Source: Acidocella sp. (GTDB lineage Bacteria; Pseudomonadota; Alphaproteobacteria; Acetobacterales; Acetobacteraceae). Taken from it: DNA of 33,355 nucleotides. The stretch spans positions 1 to 33,355 of the forward strand of contig DAIDJU010000108.1 in NCBI GenBank assembly GCA_027451225.1, written 5' to 3'. This document shows, in pieces, positions 21,792 through 33,355 of the stretch; the stretch's first letter is position 1; each line of letters starts with the position of its first letter. The notes below the pieces were generated by a model. It saw only the letters and a program-made list of their open reading frames with translations, had not been told where the DNA came from and did not search any database. A program made the position numbers and the translations under genes.

Positions 21792-23722
21792 TAGACTGCC
21801 CCCCGCAGGTCAGGCGCGGTAGCCTCGGCCTTGAGCAGGGCGATGGCTTCCTCCAGCCCCAGGATCTCCTGCGCGGCACCACCCAGGCGGCGCAGGGCGA
21901 CTTTGCGCTCTTCGGCCTCCTTGCGGCCCACCACCAGAATGTTCGGCACATAGTGCAGCGAATGCTCGCGGATCTTGGCCTGGATCTTCTGGTTGGACAC
22001 ATCCAGCTCCGCCGCCAGCCCGGCCTTGCGCAGCGCCTCGGTCACCTCGGCGGCGTAATCGTCGGCGTCGGAGACGATGGTCGCCACCACGGCCTGGGTC
22101 GGGGCCAGCCAGAGCGGGAAGCGCCCGGCATATTGCTCGATGAGGATGCCGAGGAAGCGCTCGAACGAACCGATGATCGCGCGGTGCAGCATCACCGGGC
22201 GGGCGCGGCCGCTTTCGGAGGTGACATACTCGGCGTCCAGCCGCTCGGGCAGCACAAAATCCACCTGGATGGTGCCGCACTGCCAGTCGCGCCCGATGGC
22301 GTCGCGCAGCACGAATTCAAGCTTCGGCCCGTAGAACGCGCCCTCGCCAGGGTTGAGCTCGTACTGCACGCCCGCCTTCTCGCAGGCATCCTTCAGCGCG
22401 CCCTCGGCGCGGTCCCACACCTCGTCGGAGCCCGCGCGGGTCTCGGGACGGTCGGAGAACTTCACGCTGAAGCTCTCGAAGCCGAAGTCCTTGTAAACGC
22501 TTTCCAGCAGCTCGACGAACTTCACCGTCTCATCGGCGATCTGGTCCTCGGTGCAGAAGATATGCGCGTCATCCTGCGTGAAGGCGCGCACGCGCATGAT
22601 GCCGTGCAGCGCGCCCGAGGGCTCGTAGCGGTGGCAGGCGCCGAATTCGGCCATGCGGATGGGCAGCTGACGGTAGGAGCGCAGGCCCTGCTTGAAGATC
22701 TGCACATGGCAGGGGCAGTTCATCGGCTTGAGCGCGAGGGTGGATTCTTCCTCCACCACCTCGGCGATGAACATGTTCTTGCGGTACTTGTCCCAGTGGC
22801 CGGAATTTTCCCACAGCTTGCGGTCCACGAGCTGCGGGGTGCGCACCTCCTCGTAGCCGTTCTGCTCCAGGCGGCGGCGGATATAGGCTTCCACCGTGCG
22901 GTAGAGCTTCCAGCCCTTCTGGTGCCAGAAAATGCTGCCCACCGCCTCTTCCTGGATGTGGAACAGGTCCATCTCGCGGCCGATCTTGCGGTGGTCGCGG
23001 CGCTCGGCTTCCTCGAGCTGGTGCAGATAGGCGTCCAGCTCCTTCTGGTCGCGCCAAGCGGTGCCGTAGATGCGGCTCAGCATCGGGTTCTTGGAATCGC
23101 CGCGCCAATAGGCGCCAGCCGTCTTCATCAGCTTGAAGGCCGTGCCGACATCCGAGGTGGAGCGCAGATGCGGGCCACGGCAAAGGTCCAGCCATTCGCC
23201 CTGGCGGTAGATGGTGATGGTCTGGTCCGCCGGCAGGTCGCGGATCAGCTCGGCCTTGAAGCGCTCGCCCTTGGCCTCGAAGAATTCGATGGCCTCGTCA
23301 CGGCTCCACACCTCGCGCACGAATTTCGCGTTGCGCGCCACGATCTCGCGCATCTTCGCCTCGATGGCCGGGAGGTCATCGGGCTTGAATGGCTCGTTGC
23401 GGTAGAAATCGTAATAGAACCCGTTCTCGATGGAGGGACCGATGGTTACCTGCGTGCCGGGGAACAGCTCCTGCACCGCCTCGGCCAGCACATGGGCGGC
23501 GTCGTGGCGGATCAGCTCAAGGGCGGCCTCATCCTTGCGGGTAACGAACTTGACCGCCGCATCCTCGACGATCTCGCGGGACATATCCATCTCCACGCCG
23601 TTCACCACCATGACCAGGGCGGCGCGGGCGAGGCCGGGCCCAATCGCCTCGGCGATGGTAGTGCCCGTCACCGCACCCTCAAACGAGCGAACGGAACCGT
23701 CGGGCAGTGTGATTGCAGGCAT
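21791..23722 (-). CDS. thrS: Threonyl-tRNA synthetase
   Basis: A 643-residue class II synthetase. It has an N-terminal TGS domain (1-62), the editing domain with [10 protein letters not shown] and [12 protein letters not shown], and the catalytic core with zinc ligand C336 in [10 protein letters not shown], motif 2 [21 protein letters not shown] and motif 3 [16 protein letters not shown], followed by an anticodon-binding domain. The full length and intact motifs indicate a functional editing enzyme. The 33-base gap to the upstream GT9 gene is too small for an autoregulatory operator of the E. coli kind. The purine-rich AAGAGAGAGAC directly before the ATG probably serves as ribosome-binding site. 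Confidence 0.97.
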   Translation of the reverse strand: MPAITLPDGSVRSFEGAVTGTTIAEAIGPGLARAALVMVVNGVEMDMSREIVEDAAVKFVTRKDEAALELIRHDAAHVLAEAVQELFPGTQVTIGPSIENGFYYDFYRNEPFKPDDLPAIEAKMREIVARNAKFVREVWSRDEAIEFFEAKGERFKAELIRDLPADQTITIYRQGEWLDLCRGPHLRSTSDVGTAFKLMKTAGAYWRGDSKNPMLSRIYGTAWRDQKELDAYLHQLEEAERRDHRKIGREMDLFHIQEEAVGSIFWHQKGWKLYRTVEAYIRRRLEQNGYEEVRTPQLVDRKLWENSGHWDKYRKNMFIAEVVEEESTLALKPMNCPCHVQIFKQGLRSYRQLPIRMAEFGACHRYEPSGALHGIMRVRAFTQDDAHIFCTEDQIADETVKFVELLESVYKDFGFESFSVKFSDRPETRAGSDEVWDRAEGALKDACEKAGVQYELNPGEGAFYGPKLEFVLRDAIGRDWQCGTIQVDFVLPERLDAEYVTSESGRARPVMLHRAIIGSFERFLGILIEQYAGRFPLWLAPTQAVVATIVSDADDYAAEVTEALRKAGLAAELDVSNQKIQAKIREHSLHYVPNILVVGRKEAEERKVALRRLGGAAQEILGLEEAIALLKAEATAPDLRGAV

Positions 23723-23755
23723 GTCTCTCTCTTTGGTTCAAAAAATACCGGGGCG

Positions 23756-24637
23756 TTATGGCAGGGCGGCAAGCACCTGCGCAACCGGGAGGTCTTGCAG
23801 ATTTGCCGCGCGCAGAATTGTCGGCCAGCCGCCATCTGGCGTTCGGGGCGCGGTGAGCGCCGGGTCGGAGGCCGCCGAGAACAGGGAAATACAACGCGCC
23901 CCCACGGCGGCGGCAAGGTGCATCGGCCCCGTGTCGTTGCCGATGGCCAGTTTCGCGCCGCGCAGCACCGAGGCGAGCTGGAAGAAATCCGTGCGCCCGG
24001 TGAGGTCGATGCCGCCGATGATGCGTGCCAACTCGCCCTCCCCCGCCGTGCCGACCACCACCACGGGCAGGTTCAGCGCCGCCGCCACCTCGCGGAATTT
24101 CTCCGCCGGAAAGCGCTTCTCGGGCCGGTGCGGGGCGGCGCCAGGCACCAGCGCCGCATAGTCGGGCGGCAGGTTGAAGCCGGAGATGTCGCCCGCCAGC
24201 CAGGAAAGGTCCGGCACCGGCAATGTCCCGATCCCGGCATCGCGCAGCTGCCCGGCAAGGCGCTCTCGCGTGTGGATATGATCGCGGTTCGCATCGCGGT
24301 GCGGCAGGGCGCAGCCCGGGGCGATGCCGGACCATTCAGGCCGCCCCGCCAAAGCGAAATAGCGCGAGGACCGGCCGGAGGTTTGCAGGTCGTACACCCG
24401 GCCGAACCCGCGCAGTTGGCGGCGCAGGCGGAGCAGCCCCGGCAAGTTCCAGGCCTCGGGTTTGGTGTCCACCTCGATGCGGTCGAACCACGGGCTTTTG
24501 CCCAGCAGCCCGGCATAGGGTTTGGTCGTCAGCAGCGAGATCCGCGCCTGGGGGTGCGCCGCGCGGATGGCGGCGAAGGCGGGAAAGGCCAGCACGATAT
24601 CGCCAAAGGCTCCGTGCTTGATGACCAGTATGTTCAC
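23756..24637 (-). CDS. Glycosyltransferase family 9 (heptosyltransferase-like)
   Basis: A 293-residue GT-B enzyme of the ADP-heptose:LPS heptosyltransferase family. The N-terminus MNILVIKHGAFGDIVLAFPAFAAIR is the typical acceptor-side fold. The donor-binding end has FPAEKFREVA, VVVGTAGEGELA, DLTGRTDFFQLASVLRGAKLAIGNDTGPMHLAAA and ISLFSAASDP. The GTG start at 24637 overlaps the upstream GT4 stop (GTGA). Extending further upstream would only mirror the GT4 gene. It probably adds a sugar to the lipopolysaccharide core at the inner membrane; heptose is not certain, since GT9 members use other donors. Confidence 0.9.
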   Translation of the reverse strand: MNILVIKHGAFGDIVLAFPAFAAIRAAHPQARISLLTTKPYAGLLGKSPWFDRIEVDTKPEAWNLPGLLRLRRQLRGFGRVYDLQTSGRSSRYFALAGRPEWSGIAPGCALPHRDANRDHIHTRERLAGQLRDAGIGTLPVPDLSWLAGDISGFNLPPDYAALVPGAAPHRPEKRFPAEKFREVAAALNLPVVVVGTAGEGELARIIGGIDLTGRTDFFQLASVLRGAKLAIGNDTGPMHLAAAVGARCISLFSAASDPALTAPRTPDGGWPTILRAANLQDLPVAQVLAALP

Positions 24638-25770
24638 CCCAGCAGCTCCGCATACACGTTCAGCAGGCGCGTCTGCGCCACCGGCAGGGAGAAATTGCGG
24701 GCGATATGCCCCCGCGCCTGCCGCCCGAACTCGATGCGCGTTTCGGTGGGCATGTCGAGAACCGCATCCAGCACCGCCGCCAGGGCCGCCGCGTTCCCGG
24801 GCGGGATGAGAAAGCCGCTCTGGCCGTCCAGCACCGTCTCGCGCGCGCCGCCATGATCGGCGGCCACGACCACCCGGCCCATCGCCTGCGCCTCGACGAT
24901 GGTGCGCCCGAAGGCCTCGGGCTTGGTCGAGCAATTCACCACCACATCGGCCAGCATCATGGCGGCGGGCACATCGTCCACATGCCCGACGATTCGCAGC
25001 CGCGCCCCCACGCCCAGTTTCTCGGCCAAGGCCACGAGGCTCTTGGTATAAGCGGTGCGCCCCTGGTCGGAGCCCACGAGAATCCCCAACGCGTCCTGGT
25101 TCCGCATCCGGGCCAGGGCCTCGATGAACAGCTTTTGCCCCTTCCAGCCCGTGAGCCGCCCGGGGAGCAGGATGGTTGGCTGGCCGGAATCGGCGCGCCA
25201 GGCGCGGGCAAGGCGCACCGAGCGGTCGCCCAACACGGTGGCGGGGTCGAAGATGTCGACATCCACGCCGCCATGCACCACGCGCACCCGCTCAGCCCCC
25301 ACGCCGTAGCGGCTCTGGATCAGCTCCGCCACGTAATTGCTGACGGCAATCACCCGGTCGCCCAACGCCATAACCCGGTTATAGCGGTTCTTGAGCCCGT
25401 TCTTCTCGCCGTAAACGCCGTGATAGGTCGTCACGAACGGAATTTTCCGCCGCTGCGCCGCGTAATAGGCAGACCATGCGGGCGCGCGGGAATGAGCGTG
25501 GATCAGGTCCACCTCGTTTTCCTCGATCACCTCTTCCAACCGGCGGATATTGCGCCAAATCCCCAGCGGGTTCTTGGTGTCGAGCGGCACGCGCACCAGC
25601 TCCGCCCCGGCGCGGGTGGCCAGCGCCGCCAGCGGCCCGGCCCCGGCGGCGATCAGCGCGCGATGGCCGCTAAGATGCACGGCCTCAGCCCCCTCCACCG
25701 CCACGCGCTCCGCGCCGCCCATGCCAAGTTTCGGCAGCACCTGGAGAATCGTTAGGCGTCGATTATTCAT
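24634..25770 (-). CDS. Glycosyltransferase family 4
   Basis: A 378-residue GT-B glycosyltransferase, probably for lipopolysaccharide or other surface glycan. The N-terminus LTILQVLPKLGMGGAERVAVE has the GGAE/R acceptor motif, followed by LIHAHSRAPAWSAYYAA and TYHGVYGEKN. The donor-binding C-terminal half contains VVHGGVD, LLPGRLTGWKGQ, VNCSTKPEAFGRTIVEAQAMG with the E-x7-E motif, and GFLIPPGN. It is the first gene of the minus-strand unit GT4-GT9-thrS-MBL. The start at 25770 has no Shine-Dalgarno; a TTAG-containing AT patch lies 8-12 bases upstream, so a very short leader is possible. Confidence 0.9.
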   Translation of the reverse strand: MNNRRLTILQVLPKLGMGGAERVAVEGAEAVHLSGHRALIAAGAGPLAALATRAGAELVRVPLDTKNPLGIWRNIRRLEEVIEENEVDLIHAHSRAPAWSAYYAAQRRKIPFVTTYHGVYGEKNGLKNRYNRVMALGDRVIAVSNYVAELIQSRYGVGAERVRVVHGGVDVDIFDPATVLGDRSVRLARAWRADSGQPTILLPGRLTGWKGQKLFIEALARMRNQDALGILVGSDQGRTAYTKSLVALAEKLGVGARLRIVGHVDDVPAAMMLADVVVNCSTKPEAFGRTIVEAQAMGRVVVAADHGGARETVLDGQSGFLIPPGNAAALAAVLDAVLDMPTETRIEFGRQARGHIARNFSLPVAQTRLLNVYAELLG

Positions 25771-25806
25771 GCGCGCCGCGCTAACATGGATTGGGGGTGA
25801 TTGCTA

Positions 25807-26556
25807 ATGCCGAATATCTGCCGCGAACCGGGTATCGAACTGGCCTATGAGTACCTGCCCGGCGCTGGGCCGGTGGTGGTGTTCTGCCCTGGCTATGCCT
25901 CGGACATGAGCGGCACCAAGGCCACCGCGCTGCTGGAAATCTGCGAGCATGAGCGCATGGCCATGCTGCGATTCGACTATTCCGGCCACGGGGCCTCGGG
26001 CGGCGAATTCATCGACGGCACGATCGGCAGCTGGGCGGAGGACGCCGCCTTCATCATCAGCCAGGTTGTGCCGCAGCAGGACTTGCTGATCATCGGCTCC
26101 TCGATGGGCGGATGGATCGCCCTGCTGCTGGCGCTGCGCTTCAAGGCCCAGATGCGCGGGCTGCTGCTCATCGCCCCCGCGCCGGATTTCACCGAAAAAC
26201 TTGTCCGCCCCGGGCTCACCCTGGAGCAATTGGAAATTCTGGGCCGCGAGGGCGTGCTGTATCAGCCTTCAGAGTACGGCAACCCGCTGCCTTTGGCCCA
26301 GAAGCTGCTGGATGAAGGGAAAAAACATCTGCTGCTGGACGCGCCGATCAGCGTGGACTGCCCGGTGCGGATTCTGCATGGCATGCAGGATGCCGACGTG
26401 CCCTGGCAGTTGAGCCTGACGCTGGCCGAGAAGCTGGAAACCCCGGATGTGCGCCTCACCTTCGTGAAGGATGGCGACCACCGCCTCTCCCGCCCGCACG
26501 ATTTAGGGCTATTGGTGGGAGCCCTGCGCGCGCTCCTCGCGCAGAACGGCTGCTAG
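25807..26556 (+). CDS. Alpha/beta hydrolase, ABHD10-like
   Basis: A 249-residue serine hydrolase. The catalytic triad is visible: S99 in GSSMGGW, D195 in HGMQDADVPW and H225 in DGDHRLSRP. Blocks RFDYSGHGASGGEF, TIGSWAEDA and LLLIAPAPDFTEKL match ABHD10, a thioesterase/esterase that removes acyl groups. I chose ATG 25807 over the in-frame TTG at 25801 because GGGGGTG lies at normal spacing to the ATG and would be too close to the TTG. It is divergent from the GT4 gene (36 bases between starts) and overlaps the SDR gene tail-to-tail by 48 bases. No signal peptide is seen. Confidence 0.88.
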   Translation: MPNICREPGIELAYEYLPGAGPVVVFCPGYASDMSGTKATALLEICEHERMAMLRFDYSGHGASGGEFIDGTIGSWAEDAAFIISQVVPQQDLLIIGSSMGGWIALLLALRFKAQMRGLLLIAPAPDFTEKLVRPGLTLEQLEILGREGVLYQPSEYGNPLPLAQKLLDEGKKHLLLDAPISVDCPVRILHGMQDADVPWQLSLTLAEKLETPDVRLTFVKDGDHRLSRPHDLGLLVGALRALLAQNGC

Positions 26557-27354
26557 CCCGGCCCGGTAATCCGGGTATTTCCAGGCAATGCCCAGCGCCG
26601 CCTTGGTCTTGGCGGCGCGCACCTTGCGATTCTCGGCCCAAAAACTGCGCGCCATGGGGGACATTGTTTTTACCGCCTCATCGTAGGCCAAGGGCGGGGG
26701 CGGCTCCACGCCCAGCAGGCGCGCGGCTTCCACCACCACATCGGCGCTGGCGGCGGGCTCGTCATCGGCAAGGTTGAAAATGCCGGCGGCATTGCGCGCC
26801 ATGGCGGCGAGCACACCCTGGGCGATGTCTTCGCGATGGATGCGCCCGAACATATGGCCGGGCTTGACCACGCGCCGCCCCTGCCCTGCGCGTAGATCGT
26901 CGAACATCGAGCGGCCGGGGCCGTAAATGCCCGCGAGGCGGAAAATGGCGAGCGGAAGGCCCAAAGCCGCCCAGGCGCGCTCGGCCTCCACGCGGCGGCG
27001 GCTACGCTCGGAGCCTGGGTTGGGGGGCGTGTCCTCATCCACCCAGCCGCCCTGGGCATCGCCATACACGCCGGTGGTGGAGAGATAGCCAAGCCAGCGC
27101 AGATGCGGCGCGGCGGCGATGGCCATGCGGTAGCGCGCCAGCACCGGGTCGCCCTGGTCATCGGGCGCGGCGGTGGTGACGATATGCGTGGCGGCGGCGA
27201 TGGCCTCCTCCGCCGCGTCGAAGGGGATCAGCGAGACGCCCGGCTCAGCCGCCGCCTTCCCGCGCGTGGTGGCGGTAACGGCGTAGCCGGCGGCGATGGC
27301 CGCCCTGGCAATGGCCCGGCCCGAATAGCCGAGGCCGAAGATCAAGAGATTCAT
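26509..27354 (-). CDS. NAD(P)-dependent epimerase/dehydratase (YeeZ-like SDR)
   Basis: A 281-residue Rossmann protein of the extended/atypical SDR group. The nucleotide-binding motif is FGLGYSGRAIA near the N-terminus, followed by STTGVYGDAQGGWVDE and the FRLAGIYGPGRS block; HREDIAQGVLAAM and FNLADDEPAA are typical of the family. The YxxxK lysine is not evident, as in YeeZ-like members, so the reaction is unknown. The ATG overlaps the stop of the upstream DUF4260 gene. The last 15 codons overlap the convergent hydrolase gene. Confidence 0.85.
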   Translation of the reverse strand: MNLLIFGLGYSGRAIARAAIAAGYAVTATTRGKAAAEPGVSLIPFDAAEEAIAAATHIVTTAAPDDQGDPVLARYRMAIAAAPHLRWLGYLSTTGVYGDAQGGWVDEDTPPNPGSERSRRRVEAERAWAALGLPLAIFRLAGIYGPGRSMFDDLRAGQGRRVVKPGHMFGRIHREDIAQGVLAAMARNAAGIFNLADDEPAASADVVVEAARLLGVEPPPPLAYDEAVKTMSPMARSFWAENRKVRAAKTKAALGIAWKYPDYRAGLAAVLREERAQGSHQ

Positions 27355-27725
27355 GCTTTGCGCCCTATGCGGCCGAGATGCGTATCCCCGAACCCGCTCG
27401 GGTATTTCAGGCCATAGCCCAACAGGCGGTCGAAGCCGATATGCCCCGTCCAGATCGCCGCCAGGGCAAAGAGCGGATGGCTCCCCACCAGCACGGCCAG
27501 CGCGCCCAGCAACAGCGGCAGAATGTAGCTGTGTACGGCGTTATAGGCTCCGGCCCCCGCCGCCGGACCGGCAAGATAGCCAAGCATGCTGAGATCCGGC
27601 GCCAGGAACAGCAGCGCGAACAACCACCAACTCTCGCCCGCCTGCATATAGGCCAGTACGGAAACACCCAGAACCGCCGCGCCCTCCAATCTCAGCAGAG
27701 CAAGCGGCATACCCCGGGGGGACAT
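27351..27725 (-). CDS. DUF4260 small membrane protein
   Basis: A 124-residue protein with about four hydrophobic segments and the DUF4260 blocks LFLAPDLSMLGYLAGP, YNAVHSYILPL, and HIGFDRLLGYGLKYPSGFGDTHLG. The function of the family is unknown. The ATG at 27725 lies 2 bases after the upstream stop; an internal ATG at 27710 (MPLALLRLEG) is an alternative start, and neither has a clear Shine-Dalgarno. The gene is in a tight minus-strand unit between the FzlA-like and SDR genes. Confidence 0.85.
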   Translation of the reverse strand: MSPRGMPLALLRLEGAAVLGVSVLAYMQAGESWWLFALLFLAPDLSMLGYLAGPAAGAGAYNAVHSYILPLLLGALAVLVGSHPLFALAAIWTGHIGFDRLLGYGLKYPSGFGDTHLGRIGRKA

Positions 27726-27727
27726 GC

Positions 27728-28396
27728 TCAGAAATCCAGGTCCGCGTAATGCGGCGGCGGGACGATGCCATTCACCTTATCCAGCAGCACGGCACGGAAG
27801 GAGGGGCGGCACTTGATGCGCGCGTACCAATCCTTGGCGGCGGCGGAGGCCGACCAGTCCACATCGCCCAGATAATCCAGCGCCGAAAGCTGTGCGGCGG
27901 CGGCGAAATCGGCCAGCGACAGATTAGCCCCGGCCAGCCAGCGCCGATGTTCGGCCAGCCAGCCGATGTAAATGAGATGCTGCTTGAGATTGGCATAGCC
28001 CGCGCGCAGGGCGTTGGCGTCCGGCGGCCCGAGCTTGAGCGCCTGCTTCATGGTCTTTTCCCAGAGCAGATGGCGCGTGACCTCGGAGAAGAATTTCTCA
28101 TCGAACCAGGAGACGAGGCGGCGGGTTTCCACCCGCTCCCCCATGGCGTGGCTGAGGAGCTGCACGTCCGGGTAGGCTTCTTCCAGATACTCGCAGATGA
28201 CCCGCGAATCGGCGACGACCAGACCGGTATCCTCGACCAGCGTAGGCACGGTACAGGCCGGGTTCAGCTCCAGATAATGCGGCTGACGCTCCCACACCTT
28301 CTCCACGCGCAGCTCGAAGGGCAAGCGTTTTTCCGCCATCACCAGACGCACCTTGCGCGAATAGGGGGAGAGCGGGAGATGATAAAGGGTTCGCAT
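27728..28396 (-). CDS. fzlA: GST-family protein, FzlA-like cell-division factor
   Basis: A 222-residue glutathione S-transferase-fold protein. The thioredoxin-like domain (1-80: YHLPLSPYSRKVRLVMAEK, TVPTLVED, ADSRVICEYLEE) is followed by an all-helical domain with SLADFAAAAQLSALDYLGDV, KDWYARIKCRPSFRAVL and the C-terminus PPPHYADLDF. These match FzlA of Caulobacter, which binds FtsZ filaments, curves them and is required for constriction; it does not act as a classical GST (established for Caulobacter). Equivalence here is inferred from motifs. No Shine-Dalgarno; CATAAC lies 8 bases before the ATG, and the gene starts just past the gltB hairpin. Confidence 0.75.
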   Translation of the reverse strand: MRTLYHLPLSPYSRKVRLVMAEKRLPFELRVEKVWERQPHYLELNPACTVPTLVEDTGLVVADSRVICEYLEEAYPDVQLLSHAMGERVETRRLVSWFDEKFFSEVTRHLLWEKTMKQALKLGPPDANALRAGYANLKQHLIYIGWLAEHRRWLAGANLSLADFAAAAQLSALDYLGDVDWSASAAAKDWYARIKCRPSFRAVLLDKVNGIVPPPHYADLDF

Positions 28397-28413
28397 GACT
28401 GCTAGTTATGCCA

Positions 28414-28444
28414 CCGGTGCCGCCCGACTGAAAGGCGGCACCGG
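28414..28444 (-). terminator. Strong hairpin after gltB
   Basis: CCGGTGCCGCC (28414-28424) and GGCGGCACCGG (28434-28444) form a perfect 11-bp stem with a 9-base loop, starting 8 bases past the gltB stop. On the minus strand TGGCATAAC follows rather than a T run, so termination may need help; the same bases lie immediately upstream of the fzlA start. Confidence 0.6.
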
Positions 28445-28452
28445 CAGTTTCA

Positions 28453-32985
<4,533 letters not shown>

Positions 32986-32992
32986 TGTTATC

Positions 32993-33355
32993 TTACTCCG
33001 CAGCTTCCGCCTGGGTGGCGGCAGTGAAATTCTTGTGGATGGCGGCGGCGGCATCGCGCCCGTCACGGATGGCCCAAACGACGAGCGACGCACCGCGCAC
33101 GATGTCGCCAGCGGCGAACACGCCCGGCAGGCTGGTCTCGAAGGTGCGGGGGTTGGTCTTGAGCGTGCCCCAGTTGGTCAGCGCCAGCTGCCGCTCATTG
33201 AAGGCGGCGGGCAGATCCTCGGGGTCGAAGCCCAGCGCCTTGATGACCAGATCGGCCTTCACGGTGTAAGCGGAACCCTCGATCGGCTCGACCGACTGGC
33301 GGCCGGAGGCGTCGGGCAGGCCCAGATGCATCTTCACCGCGCGCACGCCGGTCAC
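32993..33355 (-). CDS. gltD: Glutamate synthase small subunit, 3' part
   Basis: This is the C-terminal 120 residues of GltD, the FAD-containing subunit that passes NADPH electrons to GltB. The 5' part lies beyond the right edge and the frame is open to base 33355. Visible motifs are VIKALGFDPEDLP, TNWGTLKTNP and SLPGVFAAGDIVRGASLVVWAIRDGRDAA, the FAD-binding GD block. Its TAA stop ends seven bases before the gltB ATG, so the order is gltD-gltB. The C-terminal tail ATQAEAAE is short and unremarkable. Confidence 0.95.
   Translation of the reverse strand: MTGVRAVKMHLGLPDASGRQSVEPIEGSAYTVKADLVIKALGFDPEDLPAAFNERQLALTNWGTLKTNPRTFETSLPGVFAAGDIVRGASLVVWAIRDGRDAAAAIHKNFTAATQAEAAE

Noticed and set aside
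21953-24856. 967-codon open frame opposite thrS and the glycosyltransferases
   Set aside because: Long antisense frames are expected in GC-rich coding DNA. The translation is low-complexity and matches no family, whereas thrS, GT9 and GT4 on the other strand have complete motifs.
24638-24934. N-terminal extension of the GT9 gene
   Set aside because: It mirrors the GT4 gene. The GTG at 24637 gives the expected family N-terminus and a GTGA overlap.
32986-33093. Longer gltB start at 33093
   Set aside because: The added residues overlap the gltD C-terminus in another frame, and the ATG at 32985 has a ribosome-binding site and a normal propeptide length.

Overview
The window is GC-rich, gene-dense bacterial chromosome with almost entirely core housekeeping content. 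Two kinds of evidence point to an alphaproteobacterium, most likely Rhodospirillales/Acetobacteraceae (inference): the FzlA-type GST-like division protein with its C-terminal HYADLDF, and the order pyrB-pyrC'-plsY-dprA-topA together with the chain mltB-rlpA-tmk-holB-metG-tatD-MBL hydrolase. I found no rRNA, tRNA, insertion sequence, CRISPR array, prophage or integration site, and no gene-free stretch over about 210 bases.

Layout. 1-202: 3' end of msrA. 260-2990 (minus): a porin, then the ycgN-like/ygjP-like pair. 3084-9615 (plus): seven tightly coupled genes with overlaps or zero gaps, covering cell wall remodelling (MltB-like, RlpA-like), nucleotide and DNA metabolism (Tmk, HolB), MetG, a TatD-family nuclease and a PhnP-like metallo-hydrolase. 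9825-10984: a Nudix hydrolase convergent with a small OmpA-like lipoprotein, the two sharing stop-codon bases. 11092-17668 (plus): pyrB, a pyrC' that has lost its metal-binding His-x-His, plsY, dprA and topA. 17675-18103 (minus): a small phasin-like protein. 18304-21156 (plus): a PdeM-family protein with most metal ligands replaced, a DNA photolyase overlapping it, and an intact calcineurin-like phosphoesterase resembling the phosphatase domain of Pnkp. 21153-25770 (minus): GT4 and GT9 glycosyltransferases, thrS and a glyoxalase-II-like enzyme. 25807-26556 (plus): an ABHD10-like hydrolase. 26509-28396 (minus): FzlA-like, DUF4260 and SDR genes. 28453-33355 (minus): gltB and the 3' part of gltD, i.e. 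NADPH-glutamate synthase.

The most interesting locus is 18304-21156. The PdeM-like protein keeps the family fold signatures but appears catalytically dead. It is translationally coupled to photolyase and followed by an intact Pnkp-like phosphoesterase, which suggests an undescribed DNA-repair arrangement in which the first protein has a structural or recruiting role. Other points are the pseudo-dihydroorotase, a divergent RlpA lacking the usual histidine, a Nudix box split by about 20 residues, and a set of likely leaderless promoters.
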